Source: Euglena gracilis (taxonomy: Eukaryota > Euglenida > Euglenophyceae > Euglenales). Taken from it: DNA of 64,000 nucleotides. Location: the NCBI GenBank assembly GCA_039621445.1, contig CP154954.1:34891703-34955702 (forward strand), read 5' to 3'. A program made the position numbers and the translations under genes. The notes beneath the pieces are model-generated. The model did no database searches. It saw only the letters and a program-made list of their open reading frames with translations, and was not told the origin of the DNA. Shown one piece after another: positions 10,684 to 20,045 of this stretch (positions are counted from its first letter, which is position 1; each line of letters begins with the position of its first letter).

Positions 10684-10979
10684 ATGTCGGCAAATACCTT
10701 GGAGGCAGGATATGCCCATCTGCTGAGGGCATCCGCCACCACGTTTTCCTTTCCCGGAATGTAGACCACGTGAAGGTCAAACCGGGAGAACATTTCATGC
10801 CAGCGGCCCCGCCTTCCCGCAGGTCCGCTGGGCGTGTCCAGGGTTTCCTTGGCCCAGGCCTCCAGGGACTTATGGTCCGTGAGGACCAACACCGGCTGCA
10901 GGCCGATGTAGGTGGCCCATTTTTGGAGGGCCAGGATGATGGCGTAAGTCTCCTTCTCTCGCGGAGACCAGCTCTTCAC
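10684..10979 (-). pseudogene. RNase H domain of element B
   Basis: Encodes SWSPREKETYAIILALQKWA, VLVLTDHKSLEAW, the TPSGPAGRRGRWHEMFSRFD segment, and NVVADALSRWAYPASK. The catalytic Glu (REKETY), Asp (TDHKS) and Asp (ADALS) are present. The first Asp (VDASD) sits at the end of the RT frame. RNase H degrades the RNA strand during reverse transcription. A frameshift at ~10976 separates it from RT, and the reading stops at the inversion edge soon after the domain's usual end. Confidence 0.9.
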
Positions 10980-12202
10980 CTGCCCTTCCTGGAGCAGAAG
11001 GCCACCGGCACGGTTTTCCGTGTGGTGGCCTCCACGGCTGTGGGCATCCCCTCCGTTGGCTCCAAAAACTGTTCAAGGGCTGCCCTCACCGCCTTGTCGC
11101 TCGCATCAACCAGGAGAATGAACGGCTGGTCCAGGTTGATGGTGTGGAGCTCGAATCCCCGGAGGAGCTCCTGCTTCAGGGCGCTGAAGGCCTCCCGTTC
11201 CACTTGGCCGACTTTCACAGGTTTTTTGCTGCCTTTTTTCCCTTCCACACGTCCCACCTTTAGGAGTTCCATCAGGGGGGCTGCATACCGGGCATACTCC
11301 TTCACGTATCTGGAGTAGTAGTTGGAGAAGCCCAGAAAGCCCCTGAGGGCTGCGATCGTGCGGGGCTCCTCCCACTTCTCCAGCGCCATGAGTTTGCCCG
11401 GGGCTGGCCTCCGTTTTCCTCCCCCCAGGATGTGGCCACAGAACTCCACTTCTCTTACGAAGAAGCGGCACTTGTTTTTGTCCACGACCAGGCGGTGTCC
11501 CCGCAGTGCCCCCAACACTCGCCTTATGTCCTGGTCGTGTGCATCCAGGGTAGCTTCCTCCGTGCCACACCACTCGGTCCCCACGATGATGTCGTCAACG
11601 TATGGGTTGGTGACATCAGCCACATCCCTCAGCGAGTAGTCGATCACCCGCTGAAAAATGGCCACTCCGTTTTTCAGGCCCATCACGACCACACACCACT
11701 GCTTGGACCCTCGGGGGGTGCTGCTGCAGGTGTATGGGCGTGAGTCTTCGTGCAGGGGCACCTGATGGAAGGCATCCTTGGGATCAAGGACGGAGAACAG
11801 GTACCTCCGTCCCTGGTTCACCAGGATGTCTTCAATCCTGGGGAGGGGGTAAGCATCCGTCACTGTGGCCTCGTTTAATGCCCGGAAATCGACAACCCCA
11901 CGCCACTTCCCCTGTTTCTCGGCCACCACGGATGTGGGGCTGCTCCAGGCACTTGGCACCCCCTCCTCCACCTTCTTGTCCCGAACCGACTCATCCACCA
12001 GGTCACACAAGGCCCTGTGCCTCTCCCCTGTCAGGAGGATGGGCCTCTGTTTCTTTGCCACAGATCCCGGTTTTAATTCGATTTTCCCTTCCCCCAGGGG
12101 CCCCCGGACGATTATTTTCTCCCAAATCCTGTCCCGGAGAGCTTCCCCCTCGAAATCCTTTCGCAGGGCTGCCCGGAGCTCCTCAGCACGCTGGCTGGTC
12201 AC
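10976..12202 (-). pseudogene. Reverse transcriptase of element B
   Basis: A 408-codon open frame holds a complete gypsy-type RT. It has the entry segment AWSSPTSVVAEKQGKWRGVV (residues ~85-104), YPLPRIEDIL (~118), the motif A region FSVLDPKDAFHQVPL (catalytic Asp ~140), MGLKNGVAIFQRVI (~174), the catalytic box NPYVDDIIVG (~199-208), CGHILGGGKRRPAPGKLMAL, FLGFSNYYSRYV, and the start of RNase H (ILLVDASDKAVRAALEQ). Motif A normally reads LDLRDAFHQ, so PK is a small change; the Asp residues remain. The frame opens without a natural start because it is part of a polyprotein. RT itself has no internal stop, but neighbouring frames are broken. Confidence 0.95.
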
Positions 12203-12519
12203 CTGTTCCCCCTCGGGAACAAGGATGACCCCTTGGGCTGCCCGTCACTCGACCTCCCGGGCTGCCCGCAGGAATTCCTTGGCCATTGTCTCCTGGGTCG
12301 CCTCATCCTCGTGCAAGGAATTTTCCTCCCACTCAGGCTCCTCGGTGTCCTCCCCGAGGGCTGCCTCTGGCAAAGCAAGCCGCAGTGCTCTGACGTTTCC
12401 CACCATTTTCAGGTATCTCACTCGCTTTTGTGCGTTTTTGTGGGCTGCTGGCTGAACTTGCTCACCCTCCGCATCATGTCCCCGAAGGAGGACCACCTGC
12501 TCTCCCCTCAATGCCAAGG

Positions 12520-12930
12520 ATCAGGGATGTGCAAACACCCCGAGCTGGTTTTCCTCCAGCCACGGGAACCCGACGATGGCCTCCACGTTGATGTCAGCCT
12601 CATAGAAGGAGGCTGGGGCCGTCCACAGGGCCCCCTCCCCCTGACCCGGCCCCCCCCCTCCCGCCGGAGGACCTGGTCTAGGGTTGCCTCACGTTCCCCC
12701 CCTTCCATCTTGGCGCCACTGGCCGTCACCAGGGACAGGGGCTTGGGGGCAGGCAGGAGGTATGTGCTGGGTAGCATGCCTCTTCGGACCAGGTTCACCT
12801 CTGCCCCTGTGTCAATGAGGGCGTTGACGAAGTGGGTCTGTCTGTCTGGCCCCCTGGCCTGCACCCGCATCAGCAGCTGCTGTTCACTGGCACCCTGCCC
12901 CACCTCACGGAGCAATACCGAGGGCACCCC
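12520..12930 (-). pseudogene. Aspartic protease of element B
   Basis: VNALIDTGAEVNLVRRGML carries the DTGA active site of retropepsins, about residue 367 of the long frame that also contains the methyltransferase. PLSLVTASGAKMEGG follows. The rest (ADINVEAIVGFPWLEENQLG) is in another frame after a C/G run near 12650, and resembles the conserved end of gypsy proteases (dxIlGxPWLxE). Retropepsin cleaves the Gag-Pol polyprotein. One or two frameshifts inactivate it. Its place after the methyltransferase and before RT is unusual. Confidence 0.85.
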
Positions 12931-13007
12931 TCGCTCTCTCTGGGGGTCCCGCTCTGGCTCCGGAGACCCGGCAGCGTGGGCCTCCGGTGCCGGTGCTGTG
13001 GCCAGGT

Positions 13008-13605
13008 CACGGATGAGCGCCTCTGGGATCCGATATTTCAGGTGCCGGGGCAGGTTTTGGTGTTTGCTGCCTAGCCAAATTTTGTGCCGTCCCTTCCGTC
13101 CCCCCTCAGGTACCGGGGTTTCCAGGTTGGAGCAGGTCCGGCCGTCACACACCCGTGGCTGGAGACCCAGTACATGGGGGCTGCCCCATATCCTGGTGGG
13201 CTTCTGGTAGCCCCAGTCTGCATACTGGCAGTAATCCACGTCCACGTGTGGGATCCCTTCCATGTACCTGCGGGTCCGCAGGTACCCGTACCGGGGGTTT
13301 TCCAGCCACCACCGCTGTGGGCAGAGGTACCTGATGATGGCCAGGGCCCGCCGCACCAGCCGATCAGCCAATTTTAAATCTCGTTCCCTGGTGGTCAGCG
13401 CCAGGCTGAATTCGGTGCAGGGGACCCCGCACACCACCACCTCAAAATCCCCAGGCTGGAACTGTTTTTTAAAATTCCATTTCAGCACGTCAACACAAAT
13501 GTCTGGCCGCCACCTGGGGTCCACGTCCACCGATGTGACCTGGTAACCCAGGCTGCGGTAGACGTCCCCTACTGAACCTATCCCGCAGAACAGGTCCAGC
13601 ATCCG
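13008..13605 (-). pseudogene. Cytosine-5 DNA methyltransferase domain captured by element B
   Basis: Within a 467-codon frame (13911-12508), residues ~104-300 show C5-methyltransferase motifs in order. These are motif I MLDLFCGIGSVGDVYRSLGY (AdoMet binding), motif II TSVDVD, motif IV VVCGVPCTEFSLA with the catalytic Cys at residue 165 (codon near 13419), motif VI WWLENPRYGYLRTR (ENP where most families have ENV), and a motif VIII-like DWGYQKPTRIWGSP. It ends with LKYRIPEALIRDL. The domain is short, ~200 residues, with no clear target-recognition region between VIII and the end. All core residues are intact and in frame, though the polyprotein is broken. Capture of cytosine methyltransferases by retrotransposons is known from some algae and dinoflagellates. 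The role in this element is inferred. Confidence 0.88.
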
Positions 13606-13739
13606 CCTGGGCTGGTCCGCTCTCCCCACCTGCCCCAGGTGTGCCGGCTTGACCTCCCCTGTGCCCCACCCGGTCCCTGGGGGTGGCCCTGAAAAATTTG
13701 TCCCGAACCTGGTTTTTTTCTCCCTCCCCCTTCGTGTCA

Positions 13740-14255
13740 CCTCCTCCAGCGTGCACCGGTCTGGGTGCCCACACAGCAAAAAGGCAGTGATGGGCCACTT
13801 GGTCCCCCGGCACAACTCCTCCCCTCTGCCGAAAAATCGTGTTCCCTGAGGGAACGTGACTTGGCGCACTGCCAAGCCCCTGGCCTCCTGTACCAACGCC
13901 GCCCCGGCCACCTGGGGATAACCAAGATGGCGTGGGCCTGATCCCTCCTGATTTTTTCGAGAACTTCCTGTAATTTTTTATAAGGTGGGTTGATCCACAA
14001 AACCTCCCTGCCCCAGTCCTGTTTGAAGGCATCTTCCCCTTCCCCACTCCCTGGCCCCCACCAGCGGACAAACCTGCGGTTTTCTTTGGCAGAAAAGGCG
14101 TCGACCTCCGGCTGGACCCCCTCCCGGACGTGGTAGTCCTGGGAGATCCACCGGGAGGGCGACCTCCCAAACCCTGAGGAACGGGCTGGGAGTGGTGCTG
14201 GGGCTGGCTGTGGTGTGGGGGCTGAGGTGGAAGGTGCGGCCCTGACGCACCTCAC
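13740..14255 (-). pseudogene. NPPY methylase-like (Dam-like) domain of element B
   Basis: Minus-strand frame from 14255 encodes VQPEVDAFSAKENRRFVRWW, EDAFKQDW, VLWINPPYKKLQEVLEKI and AHAILVIPRWPG. The NPPY at about 13991-13980 matches motif IV of DNA amino-methyltransferases. The overall pattern (VD.F, DAF..DW, NPP, IL..P.WP) is that of the Dam-like domain seen in DIRS-type and some algal retroelements. A frameshift near 13910 moves its end (VRQVTFPQGTRFFGRGEEL) into the frame of the C5 methyltransferase, so the two domains were fused. No AdoMet-binding motif I is evident to me, so it may bind DNA or nucleotide without being an enzyme. Confidence 0.7.
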
Positions 14256-14321
14256 CTGGCTAATCGAAAAACCTGAATCCCTTTCCGTGCTGGGGGCGGT
14301 TTCATCCGTGCCTTTGCTGGT

Positions 14322-14723
14322 TTAGGGAACGTTGATGACCTCCCTCGCTGCCTCCCTGATTGATGCCTGTGAGAGCGTTTTGTCTTTTTCTTTTTCATTT
14401 TTTTGTTTTATGTTTTTCTCCTCCCTTCCTGGTGTCGTGATCTGCGGTAGACCGGGTGTGTTGGAACCCGAAGACCCCTGGGCGGCCTGCCCGCGGAGGG
14501 CCAGCCGCCTTGTGTCCCTTCCCCTTTTGTCCCGAATCTGAACTCCGACCCGAGCCCCCCCCTGGCCTGCCCTCACTGGTGAAAAGCGCAGACCAGGGGT
14601 TTGCAGAGTCGAATGAGAGGGCCTGATGGCCCCCCCACCCCCTTTTTGTGTCTCAGTCAGGGGGGGCTGGGGGGACCGTGCAGGTCCAGGTCCGGATCTG
14701 CCTTTGGACCTTCCCTTGACCAA
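14322..14723 (-). pseudogene. Basic linker between zinc knuckles and methylase domains
   Basis: Minus-strand open frame rich in Arg, Gly, Ser and Pro, ending in a Lys/Glu run (NIKQKNEKEKDKTLSQASIR). It sits between the nucleocapsid zinc knuckles and the Dam-like domain, where Gag-Pol connectors usually lie. There is no recognisable domain. It is probably translated as part of the polyprotein, but the case rests on position only. Confidence 0.4.
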
Positions 14724-14822
14724 AACCCAACCCTCTGTGTGAACCCTTTCCTTACCCCCCTTCCGAGGGCCGTGCTGGGGGTACCCTGGGCCCCCGTCCC
14801 CTCCCTTCTGGACCCCGCTTTT

Positions 14823-15014
14823 TCAGGCACTCCTCCGCCGTGGGGGTGTGGACGCCTCCTTCCCCTTTCCCTTTCTCCACCAGCAATATCGTGCCAGATG
14901 TCCCGTTTTCCCACACTCATAACATTTTTTTCCAGGGCATTCCCGAGACCAGTGATCTGTGGCCCCGCACTGGCCGCAAGGCTGGTCCACCGAGGGGCCA
15001 CTCCGGGGGCTCAT
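14823..15014 (-). pseudogene. Nucleocapsid with two CCHC zinc knuckles (element B)
   Basis: CGQCGATDHWSREC and CYECGKTGHLARYC are two perfect C-x2-C-x4-H-x4-C knuckles (codons at about 14978-14883) followed by a basic tail (WWRKGKGKE). Such knuckles bind the element's RNA in Gag. They lie between the capsid region and the methylase domains on the minus strand, as expected within the inverted block. Confidence 0.92.
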
Positions 15015-15386
15015 CGGGGGGGTTTGTTCCCTGTTGGTGGCAGGGTGAGGGGTTGGGGACCTGGCTGGGCGAGACTCTGGGGCGCCCTTGCCAGCTCCCT
15101 TGCCGAACCCCTTCCCCTTTGGCCCCGGGCTACATGACCTGCGTCCATCCCGTCCCTTTCCAGGTGACCTGCCCCGGTGCTGTGATTGCCTGTCCTGTGG
15201 CCCCTCGGGGCCTTGGGGGGTCCTGCCTTTGCTCCTCCCTCAGCCTCAACAATTTTTCAGTCTCTGAGGTAAAATCCCAGGAAGCCAGGCCAGCCCAGCC
15301 CCAGAAAACGGTTTCAAAGCCAGCTCCCCCTTCCACCCCAAGAAAGGCCATAGCTGTCAGACCGTTCCCGGCACCGCAGCTCATTT

Positions 15387-16330
15387 TCAGCGTGTCGAAA
15401 AACGTCTTCCAATCCCAGCTTTGTATTGCCCCCCTGCAGCGTGGCCCCGTTCCTCATCATCAGCCTCTCCAGCGCCCGCTGGCTGTAGAGCTTGATGAGA
15501 AAGGAGTCCCGGTGTGCCCTGACTGTCACCGCTCCCCTCACCCACAGCCTCCTGGGCGAATTGTGTTGCCTTTTCCGCCGTCAACCCAGGGATGTGCAAC
15601 AGCCGCACTGTGGGTGCATCCTGATTTTTTCGGGTCTGCTCCATGATTATTGCCCTACGCATGGAATCTGGGAGCTGCTGCAGAACCAGAGCCTGTGCTT
15701 CCTCCTCAGAGGGGTTTTCCATCCGGCAGAAAATGATTTAAACTGGCTTTCACATTCACGCCACGCTGGGAGGGTTAACTTGCCCGTGTTTGCCGGCCTG
15801 AGGGCCCTGAGCTGCTCATGCAGCGAGGCCTGGATGTCACAGCCGTATTTCTGGGCCAGCCAGTTCCAGAAATCCTGCAACATGACTCGTTCCCCAATCT
15901 CCTGTCGCCGCTGGAGTTCCAGCCGGCTGCTGTGGTCCAGGCAGCCGGTCAGAACTAGCATTTTAAATTCCTCCCCCACTGGCTGTCCCATGGAAACCTG
16001 CTGCATGTAAAGCTTAAATTTTACTGAAAAATCATGAAAATCCCCTTTCAGCTCTGGTTTTACAAGGTCTTTGATGAGGAGTGTTGCCAGCGGCCCCAAA
16101 AACATGCTGGCTGCTGGGCTGGGGGCTGCTGGCGCCACGTGGACCGGAGCTGCCTGGACCCCCCGGACCCAGGCTCCCGTGTCCTGGGACCCGAAGGCCA
16201 GAGGGGCAGCGCTGCACGATGCTGCCCCAGCCTCAGGGGCCCAGGCGAAAGGGTCCATTGCCCACGTGAACTCCCGTCCTGCGGGGAACCCACGGGGCTG
16301 GGGGGGCCACTGGTGCTCGGCTGATTTCAC
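15387..16330 (-). pseudogene. Capsid region of Gag (element B)
   Basis: Minus-strand frame from 16330 holds LGPLATLLIKDLVKPELKGD, FSVKFKLYMQQVSMGQPVG, LVLTGCLDHSSRLELQRRQE, VMLQDFWNWLAQKYG and LPAWRECESQFKSFS. This is the all-helical retrotransposon Gag pattern (a small-domain fold with a WxxL.xKYG-like helix). A frameshift near 15720 moves the end (EEEAQALVLQQLPDSMRRAI) to a second frame ending at 15387. Gag capsid assembles the particle. It is recognised by pattern and position rather than a strong motif. Confidence 0.75.
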
Positions 16331-16420
16331 CTCAGGTTGATCCCTGCCCTGGCCCTGTAGATCTGCTGTGCCTGCTGCCTGTGGTTTCGCTGTGCCGGAC
16401 TGTCCCGTTGTTCGTGAATT

Positions 16421-17870
16421 TTACTGAGACTGTTGCTGCTGCTCCTGGGCTCCCAACCTGGCCAAAAACTTAAAAAATCCGTGAGCCTTAATCTGGTGTT
16501 CCGCTTCCTCCCAATCCACCCCCTGGAACCTGAACGTGCCAGGTGTCTGGGCAGCTGGGGTCCCTCCAGCAGCGGGGACCCGGACCGGACTGCCCCTCAC
16601 AGTCCTGGGACCCTGGGGCTGGCTGCCCCCCGCAGCCGTGGGGCCCTGGGGCAGGCTGCCCCCCGCAGCCATGGGACCCGGGGGCTGGCTGCCCCTTGGT
16701 TTCTGGGGGCCAGAACCTGAAAACGCATTGGGGAAAACTGCAGTCATAGAATCTGGGCCCGGGGATACCACTTCCCCGGGAATTTGGGTCACTGTCTCCG
16801 CTGCCCCGCTGCTGGGGCCCCTGGAGGGCCACGGGCCCCTTGCCTCCCAACACGCTGGGATGGACTGGGAGCTGGTGCTGGGGGCCAGGAGGCATATTGC
16901 CCCCCGCGGCACCCGAGCCATTGGTACTCTGGGCCCCCGGCGTGTACTGGGTCTGGGGGTCTGTGGTTGCCGGGGGCACTCTGGCTTCGGGGCCTCGGGG
17001 GTCCTCGCTCTCCGGCCCCACTCCTCTTGGTGGCTGCGGTAAACCCCCCCCAAATAATACCCCCCCCCAAATAATACACCCCCCCCAAATAATCCCCCTC
17101 CCTTGGGGTCCGACTTCGGCCGCCGAAATAATATACCCCCCGGTTTCGGGCCGAAGGCCCGGATTTTTGACCTGAAAATGTAGGTAAAAATCACAATTTC
17201 TGTCAACAAATTATGAAGAAAATGGATTTTTCTGGCTCATCTGGCCTCCAAAAATGGTAAATTTCACAAGAAAGTGCAAAAAATGACCCCAAAGGGCGGT
17301 TTTGGGTGCTATTTTGGGTTTTACGGGACTTCGAAAAATTTCGAAAATTTTGGAAAAATAATACCTCCCCCAAATAATACCCCCCCCCTCGGGCCGGGAC
17401 TTCGGGCGAAAAAATAATACCCCTGGGGGGCATTATTTGGGGGGGTGGTTTAGCTCCTGGATGGGGGCAACAAAATTCAAAATTTTCGATTTTCTTTTCC
17501 AAAACGAAAAGCCGATTTTTTATTTCGGCATTTTCTTTTGGTGCCCCCTTTTTTGTTGAGTCCACCTCCAGGAGCAGGGCGTTGTGGGCCTGGATCACCT
17601 TCGTGGGTAGTGATCTCGGCCCACAGCTCCTGCAGGCTGTGGCCCTGCCCCTCAGACCCTGGTCCTCAGCTCTCTTATCTCCTCCTTTATGGCCCCTTGT
17701 TGTTCGGCGATAATTGAGGCCTGGCTGTCCAGTTCGGCCCGAAAATTTTGCAGGGCATGTGCACTCCCTGCTTTTCTTTCTCGCAGCCACCCGAGTTCAC
17801 CCGTCAGCTGGTTTAATTTTTGGTCCAAGGCCTCGGCGTGAGCCTGCTGCAGAACTGCTGCAGAACAGCT
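16421..17870 (-). pseudogene. Gag coiled coil and proline-rich linker (inverted half, element B)
   Basis: From ~17870 the minus strand encodes a coiled coil (EALDQKLNQLTGELGWLRER, then LDSQASIIAEQQGAIKEEIR), which continues the plus-strand coiled coil that stops at ~10680. A helical KGAPKENAEIKNRLFVLEKK follows in another frame. After a 413-bp MITE insertion the frame 17021-16488 gives a Pro/Gly/Gln-rich linker with short repeats (HGCGGQPAPG), and a final helix (FKFLARLGAQEQQQQS) ends at 16421. Several frame changes and the insertion disrupt it. Confidence 0.7.
17042..17450. mobile_element. MITE with TA target duplication inserted in gag
   Basis: Left tip AACCCCCCCCAAATAATACC and right tip (reverse complement) AACCACCCCCCCAAATAATG form inverted repeats, flanked by TA at 17040-17041 and 17451-17452. 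Removing the insert with one TA rejoins the Pro-rich Gag frame (QEL to PQPPRGVGPE). The interior is AT-rich, non-coding and unlike its GC-rich surroundings. TA duplication suggests a Tc1/mariner-related non-autonomous element. The motif AAATAATACCCC repeats three times at the left end. Confidence 0.75.
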
Positions 17871-17874
17871 GGGA

Positions 17875-19704
17875 ACGAGGGGGATGATGAGGCAATGAGG
17901 GCCGTGATCGAAGAAGAACGGAGGGAAGAGCGAGAATGCGGCACACCGCACGGGGGGGGGAGGAACTCCACGTGGCGGTAACAACACGCAGTGGGAGAGA
18001 CACAGCAGCACAGCACAGACCTGGCCCCAGCCCCACAGAGGGGGAGGGGGCTGAGGATTCAGTGCCAGGGGGCCCTGGCCCTGACCCCACAGGGGGGGGG
18101 AGGGGCTTGTGGACGCCCCCTCGGGAGGTTCGGGTCCTATCCTCAAAGGAGGGGAGGGACCTGGGGTACCTAAGTTGGACACGATGGAGACAAGGGGTTC
18201 CACACGTGCCCATCAGTTTGTGGATGAATTCGGGAATGAACAACCGGCAGGAGGGGGGGGACCTGAGGAACACTAACCGGGGCGAAGAGTTCTGAGTGAG
18301 GACCTGCAGTCGACACCCCCATCAACGATCCCCACGGGGGGATCTGGGGGAATTTGAGGGGGAACCAATTTCACTTTCTCCAGACACGGGGGTGCACACC
18401 CAGGAGGAGGTGGAGGAGGATCCCTCCATCCTAGTGATGGACAGGGATTGGTCTCGGGCACACGGGATGTGCCCGGTGTGGGGGCCTGTTTATGCAAGTG
18501 TACAGGCCCCTGCGGGAGATTGGCCCGAAGGAGTCCGTTTGTACGGGGACAAAATGTACACGGACGGGCTCCTCTGTGTGCCCACCAGCCTGATGGGGCT
18601 GGTTGTGCGGGCCCACCATGGGGACGCGGGCCACCCAGGTGCCTCAAGGCTATGGCACCAGATGGGGCGGTGGTATAGGTTTGCAGATCCAAGGGGGGCA
18701 GAGAAAATCACCCAAGGCATCCAGCGGCAATGTGAAATCTGCCAAGCAGGTGAACCCTCTCGAGCACCTTTCAAGTGTGCTCTCGAAGCCACCCCTGTGC
18801 CGCCGTTCCTCATGGACAGTGTGTCAGTGGACCTGTTCGCCATGCCTGAGGTGACCCACGAGGGCCAGGTGTATGATTACCTGGCCCTGTGCGTGGACCG
18901 TGAGAGTGGGTGGACAGTGGCCACCACCCACAAGTACAAGGGCCTGACAGGTGAGGTGGTGGCCAAGGCCATGTTCCGCCACTGGGACATGTTCGGGTTG
19001 CCCTCTGTGGTGATCTCGGACCGTGGCCCCCACTTCGCTTCGGCTTGGTGCAAACAATGTGCGCCGCCATGGGGGTGAGGCGTGCCTATGGGCAGGCCTA
19101 CCACCACCAGGCCAACGGTCGGGCAGAGGTGGCAGGCCAACGGGTGATGAACACCCTGTCCAAGCTCATCGCTGACCTGTCGGAGAAGGAGGACTCATGG
19201 GTGGTGCTGTTACCCAAGGCCCTCCGGCACCTGCACGATGTGCCAGGGGAGTCCGGCCTGTCGCCCTACGAGGTGGTCTTCGGGCGGCACCGGCCACTCC
19301 AAGGCCTGCCCCACCAGCCCCCACGAGAGGCCGAGGGGGCAGCCGACTTCATGGCACGGATGCGGGCTATGGACGAGAAGGTGGCCTCAACCTTGAATGC
19401 CTTGCACGCCAAACGGTGGGCTTCCATAAACGCCAAGAGAAGGGACCAACCTCCCATGGAGGTCGGTGCCAAGGTGTGGTACCGTCCCGAGACACAGCCG
19501 GGCACGGACAAGTTGGCCACCAAGTAGAAGAGGGGGACTGTGGTGGCCCGCCGGGGTCGCCACTCATATGTGGTGGAGCTGGCCCCGGGGGCCCGCCAAG
19601 AGACACACCGGAGCCAACTCAAGCTCCAAGCGGAAGACGAGTTCTCCACCGACCACCTCCCACTGTTCTATTTCAATGACAAGGCGGCCCCCCTAGAGGT
19701 GTGA
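17875..19704 (+). pseudogene. Integrase of element B with its N-terminal linker
   Basis: Begins with the charged linker after RNase H (DDEAMRAVIEEERREERE), then an acidic segment. The zinc-binding domain has HHGDAGHPG and CEICQ (HHCC). The core has Asp in MDSVSVDLFAMP, Asp in VVISDRGPHFASAW, and Glu in QANGRAEVAGQRV, a complete D,D,E triad. LSPYEVVFGRHRPLQGLP and the C-terminal barrel (VGAKVWYRPE, then RHSYVVELAPGA and THRSQLKL) follow. Integrase inserts the cDNA. The frame changes at ~19050 between the second Asp and Glu. A TAG (19525-19527) and a TGA (19702-19704) also interrupt it. Confidence 0.93.
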
Positions 19705-19920
19705 CCGGATGAGTGGGTCGTGGAGGAGATTGTGGACAGCCGGAACCACCCGGAAACGGGGGTCCCGGAATTTCAGGTGAGGTGGAAAAATTGGGATCCG
19801 ACGGATCTCCAATGGCTGCCTTGGTCGGATTTCTTCCCCTCCTACAACGAGGATGTGGTGGATTATTGTGCAGCCAAGGGGATTCCGTTGGAGGTGGTGG
19901 GACTTCTTCGCCCCGGGAAG
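19705..19920 (+). pseudogene. Chromodomain of element B
   Basis: After the TGA the same frame encodes DEWVVEEIVDSRNHPETG, then PEFQVRWKNWDPTDLQWLPW and YNEDVVDYCAAKGIPLEVV. This aligns with the element A chromodomain in layout. The usual TWEP is replaced by QWLPW, so the binding cage may be altered. It is predicted to tether integration complexes to chromatin. The frame stays open beyond the domain only as low-complexity Gly/Arg/Pro sequence. Confidence 0.85.
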
Positions 19921-20045
19921 AGGGGGGGGGGCGGGGACGGGGTCAATAAGGAGGGAGAGGGGAGGAGGTGGAGGCGAGGGGACGGCGGGTGCGGGGATTG
20001 TGGTGGTGGCGGAACACACACACATCCTTCGCTCTTGTGCGTAGG

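Larger units (their letters stand above)
10680..17870 (-). other. Inverted internal block of element B
   Basis: Both LTRs, the 5' gag part, integrase and chromodomain read on the plus strand. Everything between about 10680 and 17870 reads on the minus strand. At the left edge the plus-strand coiled coil ends (VMRSQELASG) and RNase H ends on the minus strand just after VVADALSRWAYPASKVFADI. At the right edge the minus-strand coiled coil begins (LQQAHAEALDQKL) and the plus strand begins with GDDEAMRAVIEEERREERE, a charged linker of the kind that follows RNase H. Turning the block around restores Gag to Gag and RNase H to integrase. Breakpoints are placed to within ~30 bp. Confidence 0.85.
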
